64,000 bases of DNA, taken from Mycobacterium sp. 1274761.0. Its GTDB lineage: Bacteria > Actinomycetota > Actinomycetes > Mycobacteriales > Mycobacteriaceae. Made by a program: the position numbers and the translations under genes. Below the pieces are notes generated by a model. The model ran no database searches, was not told where the DNA came from, and saw only the letters and a program-made list of their open reading frames with translations. The stretch is from positions 1 to 64,000 of the forward strand of contig NZ_LZMC01000020.1 in the NCBI RefSeq assembly GCF_001668615.1, written 5' to 3'. The number at the start of each line of letters is the position of its first letter. Position 1 is the stretch's first letter. Positions 26,720-34,623 of the stretch are shown in pieces.

Positions 26720-27199
26720 TCAGTCGCGCATGTGTGCGGCCCAGTTGGCGCTTGCCACCTGCGCGGTGCGCACCACCAGATCGGCGGTCTGGAACGCGCG
26801 GCCGTCGCGGTCGTGTCCGACGATCGGGATCGCTGCGGCACACCGCATTACCAGCATGCCGAGGTCCACCGACGTCATATGTGGCACCACGAGAAGTTTC
26901 GCGCAGCCGTTTTTGCCGTCGACGAACATCAGCCGCGGCCGCCTGCACTTCGTCGACACCTGCGCCCGGGCGGCGACGAGCGTTTCCAGGTCAAGCGGCC
27001 CTTCGGTCACCGACCAGTTGATGCGGATATCGACGATTTCGCCGAGCGGTTTGTGCAGTGTGCCGATCAGCCCCGGCAGCTCATCTGCCACCGAACCGGA
27101 GTGCGGCCACCACGCGCCGTCGATATCACCACCGAGCCGGGCCGCCAGCGTGAGCCTGACAGGTCGCGCCATGCGTCGCGTCCCGGTCATGCCGTTCAT
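26720..27199 (-). CDS. DUF5994-family protein
   Basis: A 159-residue protein. RPVRLTLAARLGGDIDGAWW with WPHSGSVADELPGLIGTL matches the actinobacterial DUF5994 family, which shares the [KR]-L-x-L and D-G-A-W-W-P motifs. Function is unknown. ATG 27199 is used because it overlaps the stop of an upstream small ORF (ATGA), which also explains the lack of its own clear ribosome site; ATG 27172 (MARPVRL) is an alternative. It converges with cspA across the perfect palindrome. Confidence 0.75.
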   Translation of the reverse strand: MNGMTGTRRMARPVRLTLAARLGGDIDGAWWPHSGSVADELPGLIGTLHKPLGEIVDIRINWSVTEGPLDLETLVAARAQVSTKCRRPRLMFVDGKNGCAKLLVVPHMTSVDLGMLVMRCAAAIPIVGHDRDGRAFQTADLVVRTAQVASANWAAHMRD

Positions 27200-27327
27200 G
27201 ACGGGTGCGGCTGACTCCGCGGCGAATCCTGGTCCGAAAAGGCGGGCGGCTGCACAGGGTCCGACGAGCTGTCACTCTTGACAGCCTCCGGCTGGTTGGG
27301 ATGAGAAAACAAGCCAGATGAATCCAT
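27196..27327 (-). CDS. Small 43-residue ORF coupled to the DUF5994 gene
   Basis: ATG 27327 is preceded by AAAGGA at good distance. The frame encodes 43 polar residues (M-D-S-S-G-L-F-S-H-P start, rich in Ser, Pro, Asp and Gln, ending QPHPS). Its TGA overlaps the ATG of the DUF5994 gene (ATGA). No domain, signal or membrane segment is seen and it looks disordered. It may be a leader peptide that couples translation rather than a protein with its own function. The support is the ribosome site and the overlap only. Confidence 0.5.
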   Translation of the reverse strand: MDSSGLFSHPNQPEAVKSDSSSDPVQPPAFSDQDSPRSQPHPS

Positions 27328-27488
27328 GTATCAATTCCTTTGCGCATACCCACGGTTGTCCGGGGGTCGGGCCGAAAGCCAACAGCGTGGCAGAACGCGC
27401 TGATCGATTCACGTGAGAATGCTGGCGAAGCGGCCTGCACCGATCCTACACCCGCGTTGACAGGCGTGCGGCACGTATCCCGATACGC

Positions 27489-29084
27489 TTAGCGCGTCGT
27501 CTGCACCAATCCCGGATATCCTTGCTGTGCAACGTCATCCAGCGACCGCCGGTAGTTGCCGAACCCGCCGATGTAGGGCATGAACACCCGTTTCTTGCCG
27601 TCGATGTTGGATCCCAGATACCACGACGACTGCGCCTGGGGAAACAACGTCCGGTCGGCGGCTTCCGCGACGTGGGCGGTCCAGGCTTGGGCGGCGTCGC
27701 GGCGCGGTTCAACCTCGATGATGCCTTGCCGACGCGCGGCGATCATCAGGTCGACGGCCCAGTCGACTTGCACCTCGGCGTGCAGCACCATGTTGGCCAG
27801 AACCGACGGGCTGCCCGCACCGCTGAAACTGAACAGGTTCGGCAGCCGCGGCATCATCATGCCGAGAAAGGTCACCGGGCCGTCCGCCCACATCTGCGAC
27901 AGCCGATCACCGGCCGGGCCCACCGGGTCGATCCGCATCAGCGCACCCGTCAACGCATCGAAACCGGTCGCGAACACGAGGACGTCGCATTCGTAGGACC
28001 CCGCGCTCGTGCGCACCCCGTCGCAGGTGATCGCGTCGATCGGCTCGCGGCGCAGGTTCACCAGGCGCACGTTGTCGCGGTTGAACGTCGCGTAATAACC
28101 CGCGTCGGTGCAGATGCGCTTCGTGCCGATCGGGTGGTCGGTGGGGATCAGATCCGCGGCGACCGCGGGATCGACGACGATATCCCGGATGCGGTCTTCG
28201 GCGAACCGCCGCGCAATGTCGTTGGCCGCCAGCACCGACGTCTGGTCGGGAAACGTCTTGCTGAACAACACTCCACCGTCGCGCCAGCGGTTCCACATCG
28301 CCTCGAGGCGTTCCTCGGGCTCGGCGTCGAGTGCGTTCTTGTGGTAGGCGAGGTGCGGTGTGCCCGCTGGAGCGTACGCCGACCGCCGCCGGCGCTCCGG
28401 ATACTCTGCGCGGATGCGCTCGATGTCCTCGTCGGTCCACGGGTAGTTCGGCATCGGGATCGTGTAGTTCGGCGAGCGTTGGAAAACCACCAGCGACTCG
28501 GCCTGCTCCGCGAGGATCGGCGTCACCTGGATACCCGAGGAGCCGGTGCCGATGACGCCAATTTTCCTGCCGCGCAACGGCGGATCCTCGCGTGGCCAGG
28601 CGGCCGTGTAGTACACCTCGCCCGCGAAGTCGTCGAGGCCGGGGATGTCGGGCCGGTTCACCGCCGACAGGCAGCCCGTCGCGCACAGCAGGAACCGTGC
28701 GCGCCGAATCTCACCGGTCGAGGTGTGCACCACCCACTCGCCCACCGTCTCGTCGAACTGCGCGCCGACGACCATGGTGTCGAACACATAGTGCCGCCGC
28801 AGGTCGTACCGATCGGCGACGTGGTCGAGGTAGGCCAGGATTTCGGGCTGGGCCGCGAACCGCTCGGTCCACGTCCATTCGCGTTGCAGTTCTTCGTCGA
28901 AAGAGTAAGAGTAGTCCACGCTTTCGACGTCGCAGCGGGCACCCGGATACCGGTTCCAGTACCAGGTGCCGCCCACGCTCTGAGCCGCTTCGATGCCCAG
29001 CACCGTCAAACCCTGTGATACGCAGCGGTGTACCGCGTAGAGTCCGGCGAACCCGGCGCCGATCACGATTGCGTCGGTGCTCAT
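27489..29084 (-). CDS. Baeyer-Villiger-type flavin monooxygenase
   Basis: A 531-residue class B flavoprotein. FAD motif GAGFAG (9-14), GGTWYWNRYPGARCDVES (39-56) and the NADPH motif GTGSSG (179-184) match cyclohexanone-monooxygenase-like enzymes. The BVMO fingerprint F-x-G-x3-H-x3-W-P reads FAGEVYYTAAWP (153-164), so Tyr159 takes the place of the usual His. Such enzymes convert ketones to esters or lactones. ATG 29084 forms an ATGA overlap with the upstream hydrolase stop, suggesting ester formation followed by hydrolysis. The pair is divergent from the CYP125-like gene. Confidence 0.85.
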   Translation of the reverse strand: MSTDAIVIGAGFAGLYAVHRCVSQGLTVLGIEAAQSVGGTWYWNRYPGARCDVESVDYSYSFDEELQREWTWTERFAAQPEILAYLDHVADRYDLRRHYVFDTMVVGAQFDETVGEWVVHTSTGEIRRARFLLCATGCLSAVNRPDIPGLDDFAGEVYYTAAWPREDPPLRGRKIGVIGTGSSGIQVTPILAEQAESLVVFQRSPNYTIPMPNYPWTDEDIERIRAEYPERRRRSAYAPAGTPHLAYHKNALDAEPEERLEAMWNRWRDGGVLFSKTFPDQTSVLAANDIARRFAEDRIRDIVVDPAVAADLIPTDHPIGTKRICTDAGYYATFNRDNVRLVNLRREPIDAITCDGVRTSAGSYECDVLVFATGFDALTGALMRIDPVGPAGDRLSQMWADGPVTFLGMMMPRLPNLFSFSGAGSPSVLANMVLHAEVQVDWAVDLMIAARRQGIIEVEPRRDAAQAWTAHVAEAADRTLFPQAQSSWYLGSNIDGKKRVFMPYIGGFGNYRRSLDDVAQQGYPGLVQTTR

Positions 29085-30022
29085 GCCGCGACTCCCGCCG
29101 ACACCGCCAGCAGCCGTCGCATGTCGGCCCATAACAGTTCCCGCGCCGACGCACCCGCGCAGAATGCCATCATGGTCAGGAACCCGTGAAACAGTCCCGG
29201 GTAATCCCGGTGCACCACAGGAACGTTCGCCTTTCGGAGCCGCTGTGCATAGGCCACGCCCTCGCTGTACAACACGTCAAACCCGGCGGTGACCACGATC
29301 GCGGGCGGCAGGCCCTCATGCGATTCGGCCCGCGCCGGTGCCGCCAGATACTCAGGCGAGGGCATCTTGTCGTTGAGGTACTGTCGCCAGTAGTACTGCA
29401 TCGCATCGCGGGTGTTGACGTAGCCGATCGAATACTTGCGATAGCTCTCGGTGTCGAAGAAAGGCTCGATCGCCGGGTAGATCAGCACCTGGCCCGCAGG
29501 CATCCGCACGTTGCGCTCGCGGCACATCAGCGCAGAAGCCGCCACCAAGTTGCCCCCGGCGCTGTCGCCGGCGATCAGCCCGCGCGACGGGTCGACACCC
29601 AATTCGTCGGCGTGGCGAGTCACCCAGCACCACGCCGCGTACACGTCCTCGGCTGCCGCGGGCGCGCGGTGCTCCGGAGCAAGCCGGTAATCCACCGAAA
29701 CGACGATCGTCTGGGTATAGCGCGCCATCGCCCGGCAGAACCCATCGTGCGAATCGAGGTCGCAGAACACGAACCCGCCGCCGTGGGCGAACACCACCGC
29801 GGGCCGTTTTTCCTCGGACCCGTGCGGCCGGTAGATGCGTACCGGCACGTCGCCGTCCGGACCGGGCAACACGCGGTCGTCGGCGCGCGCGACGTCGTCG
29901 ACATTGTCGACCGGAGGGCGCCGGCTGATGTTCAACGCCCGCGCTTCCTGCGGCGTCATCGCTTCGTACCGCGGCATGCCGTCGTCCATCGCACGCATGA
30001 ACTCCCGCACGCCGTCGTCCAT
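29081..30022 (-). CDS. HSL-type alpha/beta hydrolase (esterase, Lip family)
   Basis: A 313-residue esterase of the hormone-sensitive-lipase group. HGGGF (80-84) is the oxyanion-hole motif, GDSAGG (152-157) holds nucleophile Ser154, and the Asp is expected in FDVLYSEG and the His in GLFHGF. ATG 30022 is preferred to an upstream in-frame ATG at 30148, which would run into the divergent P450 gene. There is no signal peptide, so it is cytoplasmic. It is coupled to the Baeyer-Villiger enzyme by a four-base overlap and probably cleaves its ester product. Confidence 0.87.
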   Translation of the reverse strand: MDDGVREFMRAMDDGMPRYEAMTPQEARALNISRRPPVDNVDDVARADDRVLPGPDGDVPVRIYRPHGSEEKRPAVVFAHGGGFVFCDLDSHDGFCRAMARYTQTIVVSVDYRLAPEHRAPAAAEDVYAAWCWVTRHADELGVDPSRGLIAGDSAGGNLVAASALMCRERNVRMPAGQVLIYPAIEPFFDTESYRKYSIGYVNTRDAMQYYWRQYLNDKMPSPEYLAAPARAESHEGLPPAIVVTAGFDVLYSEGVAYAQRLRKANVPVVHRDYPGLFHGFLTMMAFCAGASARELLWADMRRLLAVSAGVAA

Positions 30023-30098
30023 GAATTGCACATTAATGCGTCGCCGTCGGCGCGCGGTCCCTAATCTGGACGTCGGCGCCCGTCCCGAAGGAGTCCTT

Positions 30099-31337
30099 AT
30101 GGCCGCCCCGAACTTGCCTTCCGGATTCGACTTCACCGATCCCGACATCTACGCCAACCGGTTACCGATGGAGGAGTTCGCCGAGGTGCGCCGCGCCGCC
30201 CCCATCTGGTGGAATGCGCAGCCGCCCGATGTCGGCGGGTTCGGCGACGGCGGGTATTGGGTGGTGAGCAAGCACCGCGACGTCCGCGAGGTGTCGCTGC
30301 GCAGCGACGTGTTCTCCGCGGCGGCGAAGACCGTCGTCCCTCATTTCAATCCGGGCGTGGATGTCCAAGGACAGGTCAAGGCCTCGAAACTGTCCATGCT
30401 GATGATGGACGACCCTGAGCATGCGCGGCTGCGCAAGATCGTCTCGCGGGGGTTCACGCCGCGGGCCGTCGAGCGTCTGCGATCCGAGTTGAACGAACGC
30501 GCCCAGCGCATCGCCGCCGAGGCCGCCGCACAGTCGTCGGGTGACTTCGTGTTGCAGGTTGCCCGCGAGCTGCCGTTGCAGGCGATCGCCGGACTGCTCG
30601 GCGTTCCGTTGGAGGACCGCGAGAAGCTGTTCGACTGGACGAATCAGATGATCGGCGGTGACGACCCGGAGTTCGCGGAATACGACTCGCTGGCCTCGAC
30701 GGGTCAATTGATCTGCTACGCCATCGATTTGGCGGCACGCAAGAAGGAGGAACCCAGTTCCAAAGACCAAGACATCGTCAGCACGCTGGTGGACTCGGAG
30801 GCCGACGGTCAGCTGACCGAGGCGGAGTTCGGGATGTTCGTGGTGACGCTGACGGTGGCGGGTAATGAGACGACCCGCAACTCGATCACCCAGGGCATGA
30901 TGGCGTTCACTGAGTTTCCCGACCAATGGGAGCTGTTCAAAGAGCGGCGGCCGAAGACCGCCGCCGACGAAATCATCCGGTGGGCGTCACCGATCACGGC
31001 GTTTCAGCGCACGGCGTTGGCCGATACCGAAGTCGGCGGGATGCCGATCAAGAAGGGCCAGCGGCTGGTGCTGTTCTACCGGTCGGCGAACTTCGACGAA
31101 GACGTTTTTGAGGATCCGTACATGTTCGATATTCGGCGAGATCCTAACCCGCACCTGGGTTTTGGCGGTACGGGTGCGCACTACTGCGTCGGCGCGAACC
31201 TGGCGCGGATGACGATCGACTTGATGTTCAACGCGATCGCCGACCACATTCCCGACCTGAAGCCGGTGTCCGAGCCGCAGCGGCTGCGATCGAGCTTCAT
31301 CAACGGCATCAAGCACTGGCAGGTCGAATACCGGTAG
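30099..31337 (+). CDS. Cytochrome P450, CYP125 family (sterol C26/27-hydroxylase-like)
   Basis: A 412-residue P450 starting at ATG 30099 with AAGGAG upstream. The N-terminus (NLPSGFDFTDPDIYANRLP) and many internal blocks closely follow CYP125A1 of M. tuberculosis, which hydroxylates the cholesterol side-chain terminus. The I-helix is AGNETT (254-259), the ExxR is EIIR (291-294), and the haem ligand is Cys363 in GFGGTGAHYCVGANLAR. In the known igr operon cyp125 heads a side-chain-degradation operon; here it faces a comparable operon tail to tail (29-base overlap). It is probably a paralogue acting on a related side chain. Confidence 0.9.
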   Translation: MAAPNLPSGFDFTDPDIYANRLPMEEFAEVRRAAPIWWNAQPPDVGGFGDGGYWVVSKHRDVREVSLRSDVFSAAAKTVVPHFNPGVDVQGQVKASKLSMLMMDDPEHARLRKIVSRGFTPRAVERLRSELNERAQRIAAEAAAQSSGDFVLQVARELPLQAIAGLLGVPLEDREKLFDWTNQMIGGDDPEFAEYDSLASTGQLICYAIDLAARKKEEPSSKDQDIVSTLVDSEADGQLTEAEFGMFVVTLTVAGNETTRNSITQGMMAFTEFPDQWELFKERRPKTAADEIIRWASPITAFQRTALADTEVGGMPIKKGQRLVLFYRSANFDEDVFEDPYMFDIRRDPNPHLGFGGTGAHYCVGANLARMTIDLMFNAIADHIPDLKPVSEPQRLRSSFINGIKHWQVEYR

Positions 31338-32655
31338 ATTCCGCCGGCAGCGGGTCCTGTGGGTTGCCCACGGGGATCGACGCGCAATTGTTCGGCGCGG
31401 GCCGCCCGGCGAAGCGGTCGTTGATCCAGTCGATGGCCTGCATCAGCCACGGGCCGAGCGCCGAGGTGTGGCTGAGAATGTCGTACTGCTCGTATTGCAC
31501 GACGCCGCCGCGGGCACAGTAGCCGCGGGCCAGCGTGCGGACGTCGCCGGCGATCATCACACCGTCGCCGCGGCCGATGCCGGGCTTGTTCCCCGGCGTG
31601 CCTTCGGGAAAGCCGTTGGCGCCCTGGCCGATGAACAGCGGAATCGTCGGCGTTCCGCGGCTCCCCATGATGAGCTGGTTGGCCAGCATTACGAATATGG
31701 GCAGGCTCTCCGGTGTCGGGAAGGCCGGTATCACCAGGTCGCGCCACGTCAACCGCCGGTACCGTGGCTGGCCCAGCACATGCACGATCGACGAGTTCTG
31801 TATGGCGGCATACAACTGCCGGCCGCGTGGCGTGAGGTACGGCGTGAAGTCCACCTCGAACGCACGCGCGATTCCGATCAGCGCCATCGGCATCACGCCC
31901 GCCCAGATGGGGGTGCCCTCGACGTAGTGCAGGTTGTGCGCGGGATGCACCAGCACGCCGCCGATCGCCGCACCGATCAGGCGCTGGTTGACATCGGGGG
32001 CATACGCCGGCGCGAGTTCGGCGGCCCATCCGCTGGCGATCGCGCCGCCGGAATAGCCGAGCAGCGCGACGTTCGCATCGGCCGCCGTTTCCACCGCCGA
32101 CGCGTTGAATGCGGCGCGGATCGAATCGAGGGTGTTCATCCCGTATTCCGGACCAGCGGCGAAGGCTGCGCGCTGGCCTTCGGTGTCGGGCACGATCACC
32201 GTGAACCCTAGAGCGAGAAAGAGCCCGAACACCGCTAGCTCGACGCTGGGCACCAGGCCGCCGAGCGTCAGGCCGCCGTTGATCGCATACGACGGCTGAT
32301 CGCTTCGGTTCAGGGAGTCGTAAGCGGATTGGTAGGACAGGATTTTCGCCGTATCGGGTTGGCGCAGAGGCTGAATCACCGATGTGACGTTGACAGTCGG
32401 TTTGCCGGTCTGACTCGTCGACCGGTAGAGCAACTGCGTGGTCTTCAACGGCGTCGGCAGACCCAGGATGTGGTAGGGCACGCTGCGGTTGGCCAGCACG
32501 GTGCCCGGCGGGATCTGCTCGAGCGGCGTGCTGCCCGAGTAGGTGTAGAACGGGTCGTCCTGCGGCTGCGGCACGGACGCTCGCGCCGGGATGACCTGGA
32601 CGGGCAGCGCGCTCGGCAGCGGGTAGAAGCCCTCGGCTGGCGGTGGCACGGTCAT
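31309..32655 (-). CDS. Secretory-lipase-family (LIP) alpha/beta hydrolase
   Basis: A 448-residue protein of the triacylglycerol/secretory lipase family. GYSGGA holds the nucleophile Ser (LLGYSGGAIASGWA) and ALGFTVIVPDTEGQ is the family's pre-elbow block. Family members are often exported, but this one starts MTVPPPAEGFYPLPSALPVQ with no signal peptide, so it may be cytoplasmic or the start may be misplaced. ATG 32655 overlaps the FadD stop (ATGA). It is the last gene of the eight-gene operon, and its 3' end overlaps that of the P450 gene. Confidence 0.8.
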   Translation of the reverse strand: MTVPPPAEGFYPLPSALPVQVIPARASVPQPQDDPFYTYSGSTPLEQIPPGTVLANRSVPYHILGLPTPLKTTQLLYRSTSQTGKPTVNVTSVIQPLRQPDTAKILSYQSAYDSLNRSDQPSYAINGGLTLGGLVPSVELAVFGLFLALGFTVIVPDTEGQRAAFAAGPEYGMNTLDSIRAAFNASAVETAADANVALLGYSGGAIASGWAAELAPAYAPDVNQRLIGAAIGGVLVHPAHNLHYVEGTPIWAGVMPMALIGIARAFEVDFTPYLTPRGRQLYAAIQNSSIVHVLGQPRYRRLTWRDLVIPAFPTPESLPIFVMLANQLIMGSRGTPTIPLFIGQGANGFPEGTPGNKPGIGRGDGVMIAGDVRTLARGYCARGGVVQYEQYDILSHTSALGPWLMQAIDWINDRFAGRPAPNNCASIPVGNPQDPLPAESTGIRPASA

Positions 32656-34226
32656 TGCGCCGAGTATGCCCGTCCGCGCGCCTCCCGCCTCCACAGCACG
32701 CCGTCGCCGGCCGTCACGCCGTCGGCGATCAATGCCCGCTTCAGGATCTTTCTGGTCGCGGTCTGAGGTAGTGCGTCGTTGATGCGCACGTACCGCGGCC
32801 ACGCCTTCGGCGACAGATCAGGCTGCGACGCCAAGAATTCCCCGAGCTGCCGGGGCGACAACGCCGCTCCGTCGTTGAGGACGATGGCGGCCATCACCTG
32901 GTCGCCGACGTGCTCGTCGGGCACGGCGTAGACCGCGACGTGGTTGACCTCGGGCAGCCGCTGCAGAATCCGCTCGATCGGCCCCGCCGCGAGGTTCTCA
33001 CCGTCGACCCGCATCCAGTCGGCGGTGCGGCCGGCCAGGTAGATCCAGCCGTCCGCATCGCGGTAGGCCAGATCGCCCGACCAGTACATGCCGTGCCGCA
33101 TCCGCTCCGCGGTGGCCGCTTCGTCGTTGTAGTAGCCCGTGAATCCGCCGACGCCGTAGGTGTTGACCAGCTCGCCGACTGCCTCGTCGAAGTTGACCAG
33201 CGCCCCGTGCTCGTCAAAAACCGCTGGCGCACATTCGGTCACGGTGTCGGCGTGGTACACGCTGACACCCGGATACCCCTTGCCGATCGACCCCGGCGGG
33301 CAGCCGTCCTCACGCATGACGACGACCGCGAATTCACTCGAGCCGAAGCTGTCCACCACCTGGCAGCCGAAGCGCCGCGCGAACTCCTCGGTGTCGCGCT
33401 CGGTGGCCTCGTTGCCGAACGCTGCCCGTAGCGGGTTGTCGGCGTCGTCGGGTTTCTCGGGTGTGCCCAGCACCAGCGCCAGCGGTTTCCCCACGTAGTT
33501 CATGTAGGTGGCGCCGTAACGGCGGATATCGGGCAGAAACCGCGACGGCGAGAACTTCGCAGGCACCATCGTCGCGCCGCATGCCAGCGCCACCGCCCAG
33601 CCCGCCGCCACTCCGTTGGAATGAAACAGCGGCATCGACAGGTAGCAGACATCGTCGGAGGTGAGCCCGAAACGTTCGGCCAGGCTGGCGCCGCACATCA
33701 CCGCCATCGCGTGGGCGAACCGCACGGCCTTCGGGTCGCCACTGGTGCCCGACGTGAACAGCATGACGACGGGATCCATGCCCTCGGCTTCGCGGTGCGG
33801 CACAAGCGGGCCCGCGGACTCGGTCGCGGTGCGGTAGTCGGTTCCGTCGACGTCGATGACGGCTGCGCCGCCCAGGTCGAGTCCGTCGAGCAGCGGCAGG
33901 TGCTCGGTGTCGACCAGCACGAGTTGACAGTCCGAGCGCAGGATGTCGGCGGCCAAGCCGTCACCGCGGCGCGTGGTGTTGATCCCGCACAGCACATACC
34001 CGCCGAGCGCGGCGGCGGCCATGGACCGCAGCATCTCGGGCGTGTTGCCGAGCAGCGCGCCGACGTGCAGGGGCCGCAACGGGTCGGCGCGTTTGATGAG
34101 CACCGACGCCTCCGCCGCCGCCTCGGCCAGGTGCTCACGCCATGTCCACGTGCGGTCGCCGTAGACCATCGCGATCTCGTCGGCGCCCATCCGTGCACGC
34201 AGCAGTTGCTGCACAGTCTCAAACAT
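32652..34226 (-). CDS. Acyl-CoA synthetase (FadD17/FadD1-like)
   Basis: A 524-residue ANL-superfamily ligase. A3 motif LFTSGTSGDPKAV binds ATP, A5 is DSFGSSE, A7 YWSGDLAYRDADGW, A8 GRTADWMRVDGENL, and the A10 lysine lies in LPQTATRKILKR. It resembles the mycobacterial FadD17/FadD1 group, which includes enzymes for CoA activation of steroid side-chain acids. It starts within the end of the DUF35 gene (8-base overlap) and overlaps the lipase gene by four bases. Probable role: CoA loading of a carboxylated side chain produced by the P450. Confidence 0.87.
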   Translation of the reverse strand: MFETVQQLLRARMGADEIAMVYGDRTWTWREHLAEAAAEASVLIKRADPLRPLHVGALLGNTPEMLRSMAAAALGGYVLCGINTTRRGDGLAADILRSDCQLVLVDTEHLPLLDGLDLGGAAVIDVDGTDYRTATESAGPLVPHREAEGMDPVVMLFTSGTSGDPKAVRFAHAMAVMCGASLAERFGLTSDDVCYLSMPLFHSNGVAAGWAVALACGATMVPAKFSPSRFLPDIRRYGATYMNYVGKPLALVLGTPEKPDDADNPLRAAFGNEATERDTEEFARRFGCQVVDSFGSSEFAVVVMREDGCPPGSIGKGYPGVSVYHADTVTECAPAVFDEHGALVNFDEAVGELVNTYGVGGFTGYYNDEAATAERMRHGMYWSGDLAYRDADGWIYLAGRTADWMRVDGENLAAGPIERILQRLPEVNHVAVYAVPDEHVGDQVMAAIVLNDGAALSPRQLGEFLASQPDLSPKAWPRYVRINDALPQTATRKILKRALIADGVTAGDGVLWRREARGRAYSAQ

Positions 34227-34623
34227 TGTCGCCTGGCCGATACTTCAGCAGCGTGACCCCGCCTTCATCGCAGAACACCGGTGTCACGCGCATCCCGATA
34301 TGGATGTCCTCGGGCGCGACGTCGACGAGTTCGGTGCTCACCCGCGGGCCGGCGTCCCACTCGACGACGGCGAGCAGCTGCGGCAGCTTCTCGGTCCACG
34401 GCGGACCGGTCGGCCTGCGCGCGACCGTATAGGTGTACAGCGAGCCGTTGCCGTCGATCTCCCGCCACTCGAGGTCATCGGCCAGCGTGCCCGGTGCGAA
34501 CGTGCGGGGGTAGAACACGAAGCGGCCCGTCGACGGCGAGTACTGGATCAGTATTCGATGCTCGCGCAACGCATCCCAGAACGGTTGCGAGACGGGCGTC
34601 GGCTCGGGCAGCGGCACCGTCAT
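34219..34623 (-). CDS. DUF35 (OB-fold) protein, partner of the Ltp thiolase
   Basis: A 134-residue protein starting at ATG 34623 (ATGA overlap with the thiolase gene). FWDALREHRILIQYSP, FYPRTFAPGT and LEWREIDGNGSLYTYTVARR match the DUF35 rubredoxin-like plus OB-fold pattern. The four zinc-ribbon cysteines usual in this family are all absent. In the cholesterol pathway this domain is the C-terminal half of ChsH2 and binds Ltp2. Here it is a separate gene next to an Ltp-type thiolase, so it probably docks to that protein. Confidence 0.82.
   Translation of the reverse strand: MTVPLPEPTPVSQPFWDALREHRILIQYSPSTGRFVFYPRTFAPGTLADDLEWREIDGNGSLYTYTVARRPTGPPWTEKLPQLLAVVEWDAGPRVSTELVDVAPEDIHIGMRVTPVFCDEGGVTLLKYRPGDNV

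Noticed and set aside
29835..30098. Longer start for the P450 gene from 29835
   Set aside because: The extension is antisense to the hydrolase gene, whereas ATG 30099 has AAGGAG and matches the CYP125 N-terminus.
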